From Synechococcus sp. GreenBA-s (GTDB lineage: Bacteria > Cyanobacteriota > Cyanobacteriia > PCC-6307 > Cyanobiaceae), in NCBI RefSeq assembly GCF_024345855.1, contig NZ_JAGQBX010000009.1:1-63158 (forward strand): a stretch of DNA of 63,158 bases, given 5' to 3'. The translations under genes and the position numbers were made by a program. The notes beneath the pieces were generated by a model that saw nothing but the letters and a program-made list of their open reading frames with translations, searched no databases and was not told the origin of the DNA. Positions 55,487 to 63,158 of the stretch are shown here, piece after piece. Numbering within the stretch: the stretch's first letter is position 1; the number at the start of each line of letters is the position of its first letter.

Positions 55487-56275
55487 GTGACCCTGCAGCA
55501 GCGCCGCGACCTGGCCTTCCTGGTGCTGGCCGGGCTGTTCCTGGGAACCATGGGCATGCTCAACATCCTCGGGCTCACCCGCTTCCTGCAGCTGGGCTCG
55601 ATCGGCTCCTGGCCGATCGTGGTGGCGGTGGGGGCCCTGCCCTACCCGGTCACGTTTCTGTGCACCGACCTGATCAGCGAGATCTGGGGCGAGCAGAAGG
55701 CCAGCCAGCTGGTGTGGGTGGGGCTGCTGCTCAACGGCTGGATCGTGCTGATCCTGTGGCTGGGGGGGACGTTGCCGGGCCTGGCGGGGGCGCCGGAGGC
55801 CACGTTCTTCGAGGTGCGCCGCCTGGCCTTCGGGGCCGTGGGGGCCTCGATGGCCGCCTACCTGGCGGCCCAGTTCACCGACGTGCGCCTGTTCCATTTC
55901 TGGAAGCGCCGCACCGCCGGCCGGGCCCTGTGGCTGCGCAACAACGGCTCCACCCTGGTGAGCCAGCTGGTGGACACCAGCGCCGTGGTGCTGATCAGCC
56001 ACTACGGCTCCCACGTGCTGCCGGTGCGCTCCGATGCCCCGGTGCTGCCCCAGTTGGCGGCCTTCATCGCCAGCGGCTACCTGTTCAAGGCCGTGGCCGC
56101 CCTGGCCGACACCCTGCCCTTCTACGGGCTCACGGCCTGGCTGCGGCACTGGCTGGAGGTGCCGGGCCCGGGATCGGAACTCGGGGAGGCGGAGGGCCCC
56201 TCTGCCCTGCCGGAGCGTCCCACCGCTGGCCCGGCGCCGCTGGGCGCCACACCACCCCAGGACCGCGGCCGCTGA
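55487..56275 (+). CDS. Queuosine precursor transporter (YhhQ/VUT family)
   Basis: 262 residues with about six membrane helices. Family blocks are VVAVGALPYPVTFLCTDLIS then EIWGEQKASQLVWVGLLLNG, AYLAAQFTDVRLFHFWKRRT and LWLRNNGSTLVSQLVDTSAV. It is expected to import 7-cyano- or 7-aminomethyl-7-deazaguanine. The start is a GTG at 55487; the open frame continues far upstream only because it runs antisense to truB. The last 40 residues are Pro/Gly-rich. The methyltransferase gene follows after 8 bp. Confidence 0.9.
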   Translation: MTLQQRRDLAFLVLAGLFLGTMGMLNILGLTRFLQLGSIGSWPIVVAVGALPYPVTFLCTDLISEIWGEQKASQLVWVGLLLNGWIVLILWLGGTLPGLAGAPEATFFEVRRLAFGAVGASMAAYLAAQFTDVRLFHFWKRRTAGRALWLRNNGSTLVSQLVDTSAVVLISHYGSHVLPVRSDAPVLPQLAAFIASGYLFKAVAALADTLPFYGLTAWLRHWLEVPGPGSELGEAEGPSALPERPTAGPAPLGATPPQDRGR

Positions 56276-56283
56276 GACCTACG

Positions 56284-57132
56284 GTGCCAGCACGCTCCCG
56301 TGTGCCTGTGCCGGCCTCCGCCCAACCCCCTCAGCCCAGCGCTCCCGTACCCTCCGGGCCCCCCAGCGGAGGGGCTTCCCTCGCCCCGGCCCTGCCCCAG
56401 CTCGATCCCGAGCGCTTCCTGGCCGATGGCTTCGAGCTCACGGCCCAGCTGGCGGCCTTCCTGGGGATCAGCAGTGAGGAGCTGGCCGACCGCCTGCCCC
56501 TCGGCACCGAGGATCTGGCGGCCCTCCATCCCGGCGCCTTCGACCCGGAGCGGGCCGGGGCCTTCTACGAGGAGACCGTCGGCACCGGCCACCTGCTGGA
56601 GCTGGCGGCCTGGCACCTGGGCAGCGCCGACTACATCGCCGACACCCTGCGGCTGCAGGCCCGCTTCGCCCGCGGCCAGGTGCTCGATTTCGGCGGCGGC
56701 ATCGGCAGCCACGCCCTGGCGGCGGCGTCCCTGCCGGAGGTGGAGGCCGTGTGGTTCGTGGATCTCAATCCCCACAACCGCGCCTTCGTGCAGCAGCGGG
56801 CCGAGCGGCTGGGGCTGGCGGATCGGCTGCGCTGCTTCCGGGATCTGGCCGATCCCCAGCTGCCGGAGCGGTTCGACACGATCGTCTGCCTTGATGTGCT
56901 GGAGCACCTGGCCGATCCCGCCGGTCAGCTCGAGACCTTCGCCGCCCGCATGGCGCCCCAGGCCATCGCCCTGATGAACTGGTACTTCTTCAAGGGATTC
57001 CACGGCGAGTACCCCTTCCACTTCGACGAGCCCGAGCTGGTGGAGCGCTTCTTCCGCAGCCTGCAGGGCCGCTTCCTGGAGCAGTTCCACCCCTATCTGA
57101 TCACCACCCGCGCCTACCGGCTGCTGGCCTGA
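56284..57132 (+). CDS. Class I SAM-dependent methyltransferase
   Basis: About 282 residues. The SAM motif I is VLDFGGGIGSHALAAASL, motif II area VWFVDLNPHNRAFVQQRAER and motif post-I IVCLDVLEHLADPAGQLETF. The region before it (YEETVGTGHLLELAAWHLGS) and the final ITTRAYRLL are consistent with a small-molecule methyltransferase of unknown substrate. The first 35 residues are Pro/Ser-rich; GTG codons at 56284, 56302 and 56308 are all possible starts. It lies 8 bp after the transporter gene and is likely co-transcribed. Confidence 0.82.
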   Translation: MPARSRVPVPASAQPPQPSAPVPSGPPSGGASLAPALPQLDPERFLADGFELTAQLAAFLGISSEELADRLPLGTEDLAALHPGAFDPERAGAFYEETVGTGHLLELAAWHLGSADYIADTLRLQARFARGQVLDFGGGIGSHALAAASLPEVEAVWFVDLNPHNRAFVQQRAERLGLADRLRCFRDLADPQLPERFDTIVCLDVLEHLADPAGQLETFAARMAPQAIALMNWYFFKGFHGEYPFHFDEPELVERFFRSLQGRFLEQFHPYLITTRAYRLLA

Positions 57133-57274
57133 GCCGGGCTGGGGCGCACCGCGGCCTTGATGGGCACCACCGGCGTGGATGGCCACAACAAAGCCGGCGG
57201 GGGAGACCCGCCGGCCAGGGTGTTGGGACCCCGTGGGGCCCCGGGTTGTCGCTGCGATCAGCGCGCCGAGAGCC

Positions 57275-57538
57275 TCAGGCGGCGGCGATGTTGATGCGCT
57301 TGCGGCTGCGCAGGCCGCGCTTGATCGTGTCGAAGCTCACCACGCCATCGGCCAGGGCGAACAGGGTGTCGTCGGAGCCGCGGCCCACGTTCAGGCCGGG
57401 CAGCACGGAGGTGCCGCGCTGGCGGATCAGGATCGAGCCGGCGCTCACGCTCTCACCGCCGTAGCGCTTGACGCCGAGGCGCTTGCTGTTGGAGTCGCGG
57501 CCGTTGCGGGTGGAGCCGGTGCCTTTCTTGTGGGCCAT
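57275..57538 (-). CDS. rpmA: 50S ribosomal protein L27
   Basis: 87 residues. It starts [20 protein letters not shown] and includes [20 protein letters not shown] and [17 protein letters not shown]27 reaches the peptidyl-transfer centre with its N-terminus. It follows L21 by 57 bp in the standard rplU-rpmA pair. Confidence 0.97.
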   Translation of the reverse strand: MAHKKGTGSTRNGRDSNSKRLGVKRYGGESVSAGSILIRQRGTSVLPGLNVGRGSDDTLFALADGVVSFDTIKRGLRSRKRINIAAA

Positions 57539-57595
57539 GGATCAGAAGGAACGGGTTAGCGGGGGGAAGGTGGGATCGGGAGTCTGGGGCTGGCC

Positions 57596-57958
57596 TCAGG
57601 CCAGGGCCTTGCCGCCGACGGTGATCGACTGCACCTGGACGCGGGTCAGCTCCTGGCGATGGCCGTTCTTGCGGCGGGTCTTCTTCTTGGGGCGCATCTT
57701 GTAGACGATCAGCTTCGGGCCGCGGCGGTGCTCCAGCACCTTCAGCTCGACGGTGGCGGTCTTGACGTAGGGCTGGCCCACGGTGGCGGCGCTGCCGTCG
57801 TTCACCAGCAGCACGTTCTCCAGGGTCACGGTGCTGTCCACGTCGGCGTGGATCCGGTCGAGGTCGTAGTAGCGGTTGGGCTGCACCCAGAACTGCGAAC
57901 CGGAGGTCTCGACGATCGCGTAGGGACCGGTGGTGGCTGGGTTGGGGGAGGTGCTCAT
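57596..57958 (-). CDS. rplU: 50S ribosomal protein L21
   Basis: 120 residues. It includes [40 protein letters not shown] and the basic end [20 protein letters not shown]. It binds 23S rRNA. The gene is divergent from kaiA with 178 bp between; that region becomes AT-rich near 58060-58110, where the kaiA promoter should be. Confidence 0.97.
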   Translation of the reverse strand: MSTSPNPATTGPYAIVETSGSQFWVQPNRYYDLDRIHADVDSTVTLENVLLVNDGSAATVGQPYVKTATVELKVLEHRRGPKLIVYKMRPKKKTRRKNGHRQELTRVQVQSITVGGKALA

Positions 57959-58136
57959 GGCGGTCCGGGGCGTGGACAGGCTGACGGAACCCGGGGCTTC
58001 AGCCGGGGAACCGGCCTGGCTTTCGGGGCGTCATTCGGCCTGCCGCACGGCAATCGAAAGACAAACAACGATCTTCACCTTTCAATCTGCCCATCGTCAA
58101 CACTGTTGGCAGCGCCCCGGGCCCCAGCTCGGCTCC

Positions 58137-59018
58137 ATGTCCCAGCCGGCACTCACCATCGCCTCCCTCCTCGCCGATCGCAGCCTCGAGCAGGCCTGCC
58201 ACAAGTGGCTGCGTGGCGGCCGCTACCGCCTGGAGGATCTGGGGGCGATGGCCGATCCGGTGGGGGAGCTGGAGCGGCGCTGCGAGAGCTTCGATGTGGT
58301 GCTGCTCCAGCAGGGGGTCTTCCCCACCCAGGCCTATGGCCGGCTGGTGGAGCAGGGCCTGCTGCTGCCGGCGGTGGTGATCGGCGAGGTCAACGGCCGC
58401 ACCGACTACCACCAGGCGGAGGTGCACCTGCCCCAGGACCAGCTGGAGCAGCTCAGCTACAGCGTCGATGCGGCCGTCTCGCGCTTCCTGAGGCGTGGCC
58501 TCTCCAATGCTCCCCCGGCCCCCGCGGCTCCGCCGGCCGCCGCAGCGGCTCCGCCCCCCGGCTGGGGGCTGCCGAGTCGGATCAAGGATCGGCTCGGCTA
58601 TCTGGGGGTGTTCTACAAGCGGGATCCCTCGCTGTTTCTGCGCAACCTGCCCGAGGCGGAGCGCGAGGAGCTGCTGGGGTCCCTGGAGCGCACCTACCGG
58701 GACCTGCTGCTCAGCTATTTCAGGGACCCGGATGCGGCCAACCAGGCCATTGAGAGCTTCGTGCACACCGCCTTCTTCAGTGATCTGCCGATCACCAAGG
58801 CCGTGGAGATCCACATGAATCTGATTGATGCCTTCTCGAAGCAGCTGCGGCTGGAAGGTCACAAGAGCGACTTCCTTCAGGACTACCGACTGGCTTTAAT
58901 TGATGTGATGGCCCACCTGTGTGAGATGTACCGCCGCTCCGTTCCCCCTGACCTGCCGGTGGGGGCGGCCATTGCCGAGGTCTCACGCCTCATGGACACC
59001 GCACCCCCAGGGGCCTGA
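58137..59018 (+). CDS. kaiA: Circadian clock protein KaiA
   Basis: 293 residues, complete. The N-terminal pseudo-receiver domain (about 1-120) is joined by a Pro/Ala linker (125-143) to the C-terminal helical domain (about 150-285) that binds the KaiC tail and promotes its phosphorylation (SRIKDRLGYLGVFYKRDPSL, RTYRDLLLSYF, ITKAVEIHMNLIDAFSKQLR). A full-length KaiA separates this organism from Prochlorococcus, which has lost or shortened it. kaiB follows after 82 bp. Confidence 0.95.
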   Translation: MSQPALTIASLLADRSLEQACHKWLRGGRYRLEDLGAMADPVGELERRCESFDVVLLQQGVFPTQAYGRLVEQGLLLPAVVIGEVNGRTDYHQAEVHLPQDQLEQLSYSVDAAVSRFLRRGLSNAPPAPAAPPAAAAAPPPGWGLPSRIKDRLGYLGVFYKRDPSLFLRNLPEAEREELLGSLERTYRDLLLSYFRDPDAANQAIESFVHTAFFSDLPITKAVEIHMNLIDAFSKQLRLEGHKSDFLQDYRLALIDVMAHLCEMYRRSVPPDLPVGAAIAEVSRLMDTAPPGA

Positions 59019-59100
59019 CCCCAGGCCTCCAGACCTTCCCTCCACCCTGTCGCCGGACGTCCGGTCCGATTCTTTCGCCAACCCCCAGCAGGTGATCTGA

Positions 59101-59475
59101 ATGAGCCCCCGCAAGACCTACATCCTCAAGCTGTATGTGGCGGGCAACACGCCCAACTCCATGCGCGCGCTCAAGACCCTGCGCGAGATCCTTGAGACTG
59201 AGTTCCAGGGCGTGTATGCCCTCAAGGTGATCGATGTGCTCAAGAATCCCCAGCTCGCCGAGGAGGACAAGATCCTGGCGACGCCCACCCTGGCCAAGAT
59301 CCTGCCGCCGCCGGTGCGTCGCATCATCGGCGATCTCTCCGATCGCGAGCGCGTGCTGATCGGCCTGGATCTGCTCTACGACGAACTGTCCGAGGAGGAG
59401 CTCCGCAATCCCTCGGGCTTGGATCCGGCCGGTGCCGAGGCCCCGGCGAGCCAGTCCACCCAGGTTGGCTCCTGA
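59101..59475 (+). CDS. kaiB: Circadian clock protein KaiB
   Basis: 124 residues. The fold-switching core is [60 protein letters not shown] and [20 protein letters not shown]. KaiB binds KaiC in the dephosphorylation phase and captures KaiA. Compared with the 102-residue S. elongatus protein it has about 20 extra Ala/Ser/Pro-rich residues at the C-terminus. kaiC follows after 52 bp. Confidence 0.97.
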   Translation: MSPRKTYILKLYVAGNTPNSMRALKTLREILETEFQGVYALKVIDVLKNPQLAEEDKILATPTLAKILPPPVRRIIGDLSDRERVLIGLDLLYDELSEEELRNPSGLDPAGAEAPASQSTQVGS

Positions 59476-59527
59476 AGCCTGTCAAAACCCTGTCACTGCC
59501 TAGAATTCCTTCAGGACCACCCGATCG

Positions 59528-61072
59528 ATGCAGGACCCCAGCTCCCCCAACCATGCCCTTCTGCAGGTGCAGAAGCTCCCTACGGGGATCGAGGGATTCG
59601 ACGATATCTGTCAGGGTGGATTGCCGATCGGCAGATCCACACTGATCAGTGGGACATCCGGCACCGGTAAGACGGTGCTCTCCCTCAACTTTCTCTACAA
59701 CGGCATTCGCCAGTTTGATGAACCTGGCATCTTCGTCACCTTTGAAGAGTCGCCGCTGGATATCCTGCGCAATGCCTCCAGCTTCGGCTGGAATCTGCAG
59801 GAGATGGTGGAGCAGGACAAGCTCTTCATCCTCGATGCCTCGCCCGACCCCGAGGGGCAGGATGTGGCGGGCAGCTTTGATCTCTCCGGTCTGATCGAGC
59901 GCATCAACTACGCGATCCGCAAGTACAAGGCCCGGCGGGTGGCCATCGATTCGATCACGGCCGTCTTCCAGCAGTACGACGCGGTGTCGGTGGTGCGGCG
60001 GGAGATCTTCCGGCTGATTGCCAGGCTCAAGGAGATCGGTGTCACCACGGTGATGACCACCGAGCGCATTGATGAGTACGGCCCGATCGCCCGCTACGGC
60101 GTGGAGGAATTCGTCTCCGACAACGTGGTGATCCTGCGCAACGTGCTGGAGGGTGAGCGCCGTCGCCGCACGGTGGAGATCCTCAAGCTCCGCGGCACCA
60201 CCCACATGAAGGGCGAATTCCCCTTCACCATGGGCGCCCACGGCATCAGCATCTTCCCGCTCGGGGCGATGCGCCTCACCCAGCGCTCCTCGAACGTGCG
60301 GGTCAGCTCCGGTGTGCCCCGCCTCGATGAGATGTGCGGGGGCGGCTTCTTCAAGGATTCGATCATCCTGGCCACCGGTGCCACCGGCACCGGCAAGACG
60401 CTGCTGGTTTCGAAGTTTGTGGAGAACGCCTGCAGTAACAAGGAGCGGGCGATTCTGTTCGCCTACGAGGAGTCCCGTGCCCAGCTGCTGCGCAATGCCA
60501 CCAGCTGGGGGATCGACTTTGAGCAGATGGAGCGTGATGGTCTGCTGAAGATCATCTGCGCCTACCCCGAATCCACGGGCCTTGAAGACCATCTCCAGAT
60601 CATCAAGACCGAGATCAGCCAGTTCAAGCCGTCGCGGATGGCGATCGATTCGCTCTCGGCCTTGGCCCGCGGCGTGAGCCACAACGCCTTCCGCCAGTTC
60701 GTGATCGGTGTGACGGGCTATGCCAAGCAGGAGGAGATCGCCGGCTTCTTCACGAACACCTCCGAGGAGTTCATGGGCAGCCACTCGATCACCGACTCCC
60801 ACATCTCTACGATCACCGACACGATCCTGCTGCTGCAGTATGTGGAGATCCGCGGCGAGATGGCCCGGGCCCTTAACGTGTTCAAGATGCGCGGCTCCTG
60901 GCACGACAAGGGCATCCGCGAATTCGTCATCACCGGCAATGGTCCGGAGATCAAGGACTCCTTCTCCAATTTCGAGCGGATCATCAGCGGTGTCCCCCAC
61001 CGCATCAACGCCGACGAGCGTAGTGATCTGGCCCGGATCGTGCGGGGGGTAGCCAGCGAGGACAAGCTCTGA
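59528..61072 (+). CDS. kaiC: Circadian clock kinase/ATPase KaiC
   Basis: 514 residues in two RecA-like domains. CI has Walker A GTSGTGKT and the catalytic Glu pair in TFEESPLD; CII has GATGTGKT and AYEESRAQLL. The phosphorylation sites equivalent to Ser431 and Thr432 of S. elongatus are Ser427 and Thr428 in DSHISTITD. The C-terminal tail is short (RGVASEDKL) but keeps the preceding A-loop segment. With KaiA and KaiB it should form the complete oscillator. A TAGAAT hexamer 22 bp before the start may give kaiC its own promoter. Confidence 0.98.
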   Translation: MQDPSSPNHALLQVQKLPTGIEGFDDICQGGLPIGRSTLISGTSGTGKTVLSLNFLYNGIRQFDEPGIFVTFEESPLDILRNASSFGWNLQEMVEQDKLFILDASPDPEGQDVAGSFDLSGLIERINYAIRKYKARRVAIDSITAVFQQYDAVSVVRREIFRLIARLKEIGVTTVMTTERIDEYGPIARYGVEEFVSDNVVILRNVLEGERRRRTVEILKLRGTTHMKGEFPFTMGAHGISIFPLGAMRLTQRSSNVRVSSGVPRLDEMCGGGFFKDSIILATGATGTGKTLLVSKFVENACSNKERAILFAYEESRAQLLRNATSWGIDFEQMERDGLLKIICAYPESTGLEDHLQIIKTEISQFKPSRMAIDSLSALARGVSHNAFRQFVIGVTGYAKQEEIAGFFTNTSEEFMGSHSITDSHISTITDTILLLQYVEIRGEMARALNVFKMRGSWHDKGIREFVITGNGPEIKDSFSNFERIISGVPHRINADERSDLARIVRGVASEDKL

Positions 61073-61120
61073 GGCGGCCTCGTTCCGTTCACCTCTGCGC
61101 CCACCGAACGCGCCAGCCCC

Positions 61121-63158
61121 TCAGCCCTGGCCGGCCTGCTCCAACAGACGCCGTTCGCGCCGCCGCTCGCTTTCCACCTGCAGCTCATCGCCATCGGCCT
61201 GTTCCAGGGGCAGGTCAAACCAGAAGGTGGTGCCCACCTCCAGCTCGCTCACCATCTGGATGCGCGTGCCGTGCTTCTCCAGGATGCCGCGCACGATCGA
61301 GAGGCCCAGGCCCGTGCCCACTTCCGTGTGCACGGCATTTTCAACCCGGTAGAAGCGCTCGAAGATGCGGCTCTGGTCCTCGCGGGAGATGCCTGAGCCC
61401 GTGTCGGCGATCTCCACGCGCAGCCGAGGCAGGGGCGAGGTGAGTTCGCAGTAGGGGTTGGCGCTGTCCGGTGCGGTGCTGGGATCGAGGGGGCACAGGT
61501 CGGGCCAGGGATAGGCCCGCAGGGCCAGGCGGCCGCCGCTGGCGGTGAACTTGAGGGCGTTGCCCACCAGGTTGTCGAACACCTGCAGCAGCAGGTCCCA
61601 GTTGCCGCGGATGCGGGGCAGGGCGCTGTCCACATCCAGCTCCAGTTCCACGCCCTTGTCCTCGGCGTTGAGCCGGTAGTTGCGCAGGGTCTGCTCCATG
61701 GCCGGCCGCAGCTCCACCGGCTCCAGCGCCCAGACCCGATCGCTCTCCAGCCGAGAGAGGTCGAGCACGTCATTGACGAGCCGGGTGAGGCGGTCGGTCT
61801 CGGCGTTGGCGATGCCGAGGAATTCCTTCTTCTCCTCCTCGCTGAGCTGGTCCCCCAGGTCGTGGAGGGTCTCCACGTAGCTCTTGATGTTGAACAGCGG
61901 CGTGCGCAGCTCGTGGGAGACGTTGCTGATGAAACGGCTCTGGGCGGCGTTGAGTTCCACCTCGCGGGTGAGGTCCTGCACCGTCACGGCGATGCCCTTG
62001 AGGGTTTCGCCACTGGCATCCCGCACCGCCTGCAGCACGATCCGCAGGGTGCGCGGCGGTTCGCCGAAGCTGCAGCGCACGTCGCTGCTGTCGCGGCCAT
62101 CGATCAGCAGGCTGTCGAGCGGTGCGTGCAGTTCCACGCCGATCCGCTCCGGCAGTTCGACATCCAGGGGGCTGCCCTCGAGCTTGCGCCCCTCCCAGCG
62201 GAACAGGCGCCGGGCGGTGGGATTCACCAGCACGATGCGGCCCTCTGAATCCAGCAGCAGCGCCCCATCGGCCATGGTGGCGATCAGCGACTGCTGCTTC
62301 ACCTGGGCGGCGGTGAGTTCCTCGATGTTGGCGGCCTTGTAGACCTCCAGCTGGGAGGCCATGGCGTTGAAGCCCTGCAGCAGTTCCCCCAGTTCGCCGC
62401 CCACCGGCAGGGCGATCCGCGCGGCGAAGTCGCCGTCGGCAACGGAGCGCACACCGCGCAGCAACTCCTTTACGGGCTGGATGATCGTGAGCGCGTTGAA
62501 CACCGCCCCCAGGATCACCAGCACCCAGATCGAGATGAACACCGCCACCGTCACCTCGCGGCTGAGGGCGGCGCTGGCCAGCACGGCCTCGTTGGGGTTG
62601 ATGCCCAGGGCCAGCACGCCCAGGTCGCGATCCCCGGAGACGAGCGGCACGAACACGTCGGTGACCTGGCCGTCGGGCGTGAGGTGCTGGCGGATCAGCG
62701 GACTCTGGGGCTGGCGGGCCAGATCGGGAGGCAGTTCAAGCCGGCGGCTGAGCAGCAGTTCACTGCCGCCGCTGGTGCCGCTGATCGGGATCCCCAGGTA
62801 GATGACCCCATCGGGATCGGCGAAGAAGATGTAGCGAAGGCTGCGGGTTGAACGCCAGAAGCGCTCGGCTACCGCCGCCAGCTCCCGGTCGTTGCCCTCG
62901 GCCACCAGGGGCGTCACGTTCGCGGAGAGCAGCAGCCCCAGGTCGCGGGCGAAGCGGGTGTCGCTCATGCGCACATCCGTCTGGATGCCGTTGAGCGCGA
63001 AGAAGGTGATCGCCGTCATCACCAGGCTCACCACCAGGGTGGCGGCGGCGAGCAGCTTGGTCTGCAGGCTGAACTCGGCCCACCACAGGGTCAGCCGCTG
63101 CCACAGCGACCGGGGCGGCCGTGGGGCGGGCAGGGCGGCCTGGGGGCCCGCGCTGGCC
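61121..63158 (-). CDS. nblS: NblS/Hik33-type sensor histidine kinase, 5' end beyond the window
   Basis: At least 679 residues; the frame stays open to the right edge, so the N-terminus is cut. Before the first methionine-like codon the sequence already reads WWAEFSLQTKLLAAATLVVS, the first membrane helix of the NblS/Hik33 family. Then follow an extracytoplasmic sensor, a second helix, HAMP, PAS (LLDSEGRIVLVNPTARRLFR), HisKA with SNVSHELRTPLFNIKSY and HATPase (NLVGNALKF, IADTGSGIS, GTGLGLSIV). It controls high-light and stress genes through RpaB/NblR-type regulators. It is convergent with kaiC with 48 bp between. Confidence 0.93.
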   Translation of the reverse strand, partial: ASAGPQAALPAPRPPRSLWQRLTLWWAEFSLQTKLLAAATLVVSLVMTAITFFALNGIQTDVRMSDTRFARDLGLLLSANVTPLVAEGNDRELAAVAERFWRSTRSLRYIFFADPDGVIYLGIPISGTSGGSELLLSRRLELPPDLARQPQSPLIRQHLTPDGQVTDVFVPLVSGDRDLGVLALGINPNEAVLASAALSREVTVAVFISIWVLVILGAVFNALTIIQPVKELLRGVRSVADGDFAARIALPVGGELGELLQGFNAMASQLEVYKAANIEELTAAQVKQQSLIATMADGALLLDSEGRIVLVNPTARRLFRWEGRKLEGSPLDVELPERIGVELHAPLDSLLIDGRDSSDVRCSFGEPPRTLRIVLQAVRDASGETLKGIAVTVQDLTREVELNAAQSRFISNVSHELRTPLFNIKSYVETLHDLGDQLSEEEKKEFLGIANAETDRLTRLVNDVLDLSRLESDRVWALEPVELRPAMEQTLRNYRLNAEDKGVELELDVDSALPRIRGNWDLLLQVFDNLVGNALKFTASGGRLALRAYPWPDLCPLDPSTAPDSANPYCELTSPLPRLRVEIADTGSGISREDQSRIFERFYRVENAVHTEVGTGLGLSIVRGILEKHGTRIQMVSELEVGTTFWFDLPLEQADGDELQVESERRRERRLLEQAGQG

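Noticed and set aside
59324-61000. Minus-strand frame antisense to kaiC
   Set aside because: KaiC is complete on the plus strand; the antisense frame has no recognisable motif.

Overview
The window is about 70% GC and reads as a chromosome segment of a freshwater or brackish alpha-picocyanobacterium (Cyanobium or Synechococcus subcluster 5 type). The supporting markers are psbV (cytochrome c550), a photosynthetic [2Fe-2S] ferredoxin, ftrV, atpD-atpC, a photosystem II S4 protein, plastid-type PSRP-3/Ycf65, a complete kaiA-kaiB-kaiC clock cluster, an NblS/Hik33-type histidine kinase, and many families confined mostly to cyanobacteria (DUF3326, DUF1818, DUF3318, DUF2811). Most genes are packed with 1-4 bp stop/start overlaps, and GTG or TTG starts are common. 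I see no prophage, insertion sequence or CRISPR array. High GC creates many long antisense open frames, which I left out.

Layout. 1-2313: a 112-bp inverted repeat at the left edge, then a ferredoxin / small protein / DUF3326 / YchJ-like run. 2314-8282 (minus): alanine dehydrogenase, then a CNNM-CBS membrane protein, a DUF697-type GTPase, nadD and nadE in one overlapping string. 8366-12875: aminopeptidase P, a Mo-nitrogenase C-terminus family protein, a probable pentameric ligand-gated ion channel homologue, a HAD hydrolase and PSRP-3. 12946-21203: a phosphosignalling cluster (membrane protein, PP2C phosphatase, vWA protein, atypical kinase, FHA membrane protein, small membrane protein), divergent from a penicillin-binding protein that itself carries an FHA domain. 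21164-24356: a rhomboid-like protein and atpC-atpD. 24570-26777: groES-groEL behind a near-perfect CIRCE operator. 27139-28508: an ammonium transporter behind an exact NtcA site. 28568-34968: msrB, secG, gpmI, pyrR, ftrV, a hypothetical protein and a short Hsp70-like ATPase.

35243-44821: rpoZ, DUF1818, a decayed 3-hydroxyisobutyrate-dehydrogenase-like pseudogene, small conserved proteins, murD, tRNA-Val(GAC), a PSII S4 protein, DUF3318, serA and prmA. 44997-50191: petF-type ferredoxin, psbV, RNase Z, then SpoIID-like and NagB-like genes that overlap by one base. 50243-53318: two tandem exported DUF1254/DUF1214 proteins. 53568-57958: YebC, TruB, a queuosine-precursor transporter, a methyltransferase, L27 and L21. 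58137-63158: kaiABC, then a convergent NblS-type kinase that runs off the right edge.

The best candidates for something under-described are the vWA/PP2C/kinase/FHA cluster beside an FHA-containing cell-wall synthase, the ion-channel homologue, the left-edge inverted repeat (which may be an assembly artefact), and two short tandem-repeat tracts in the gpmI and serA upstream regions.
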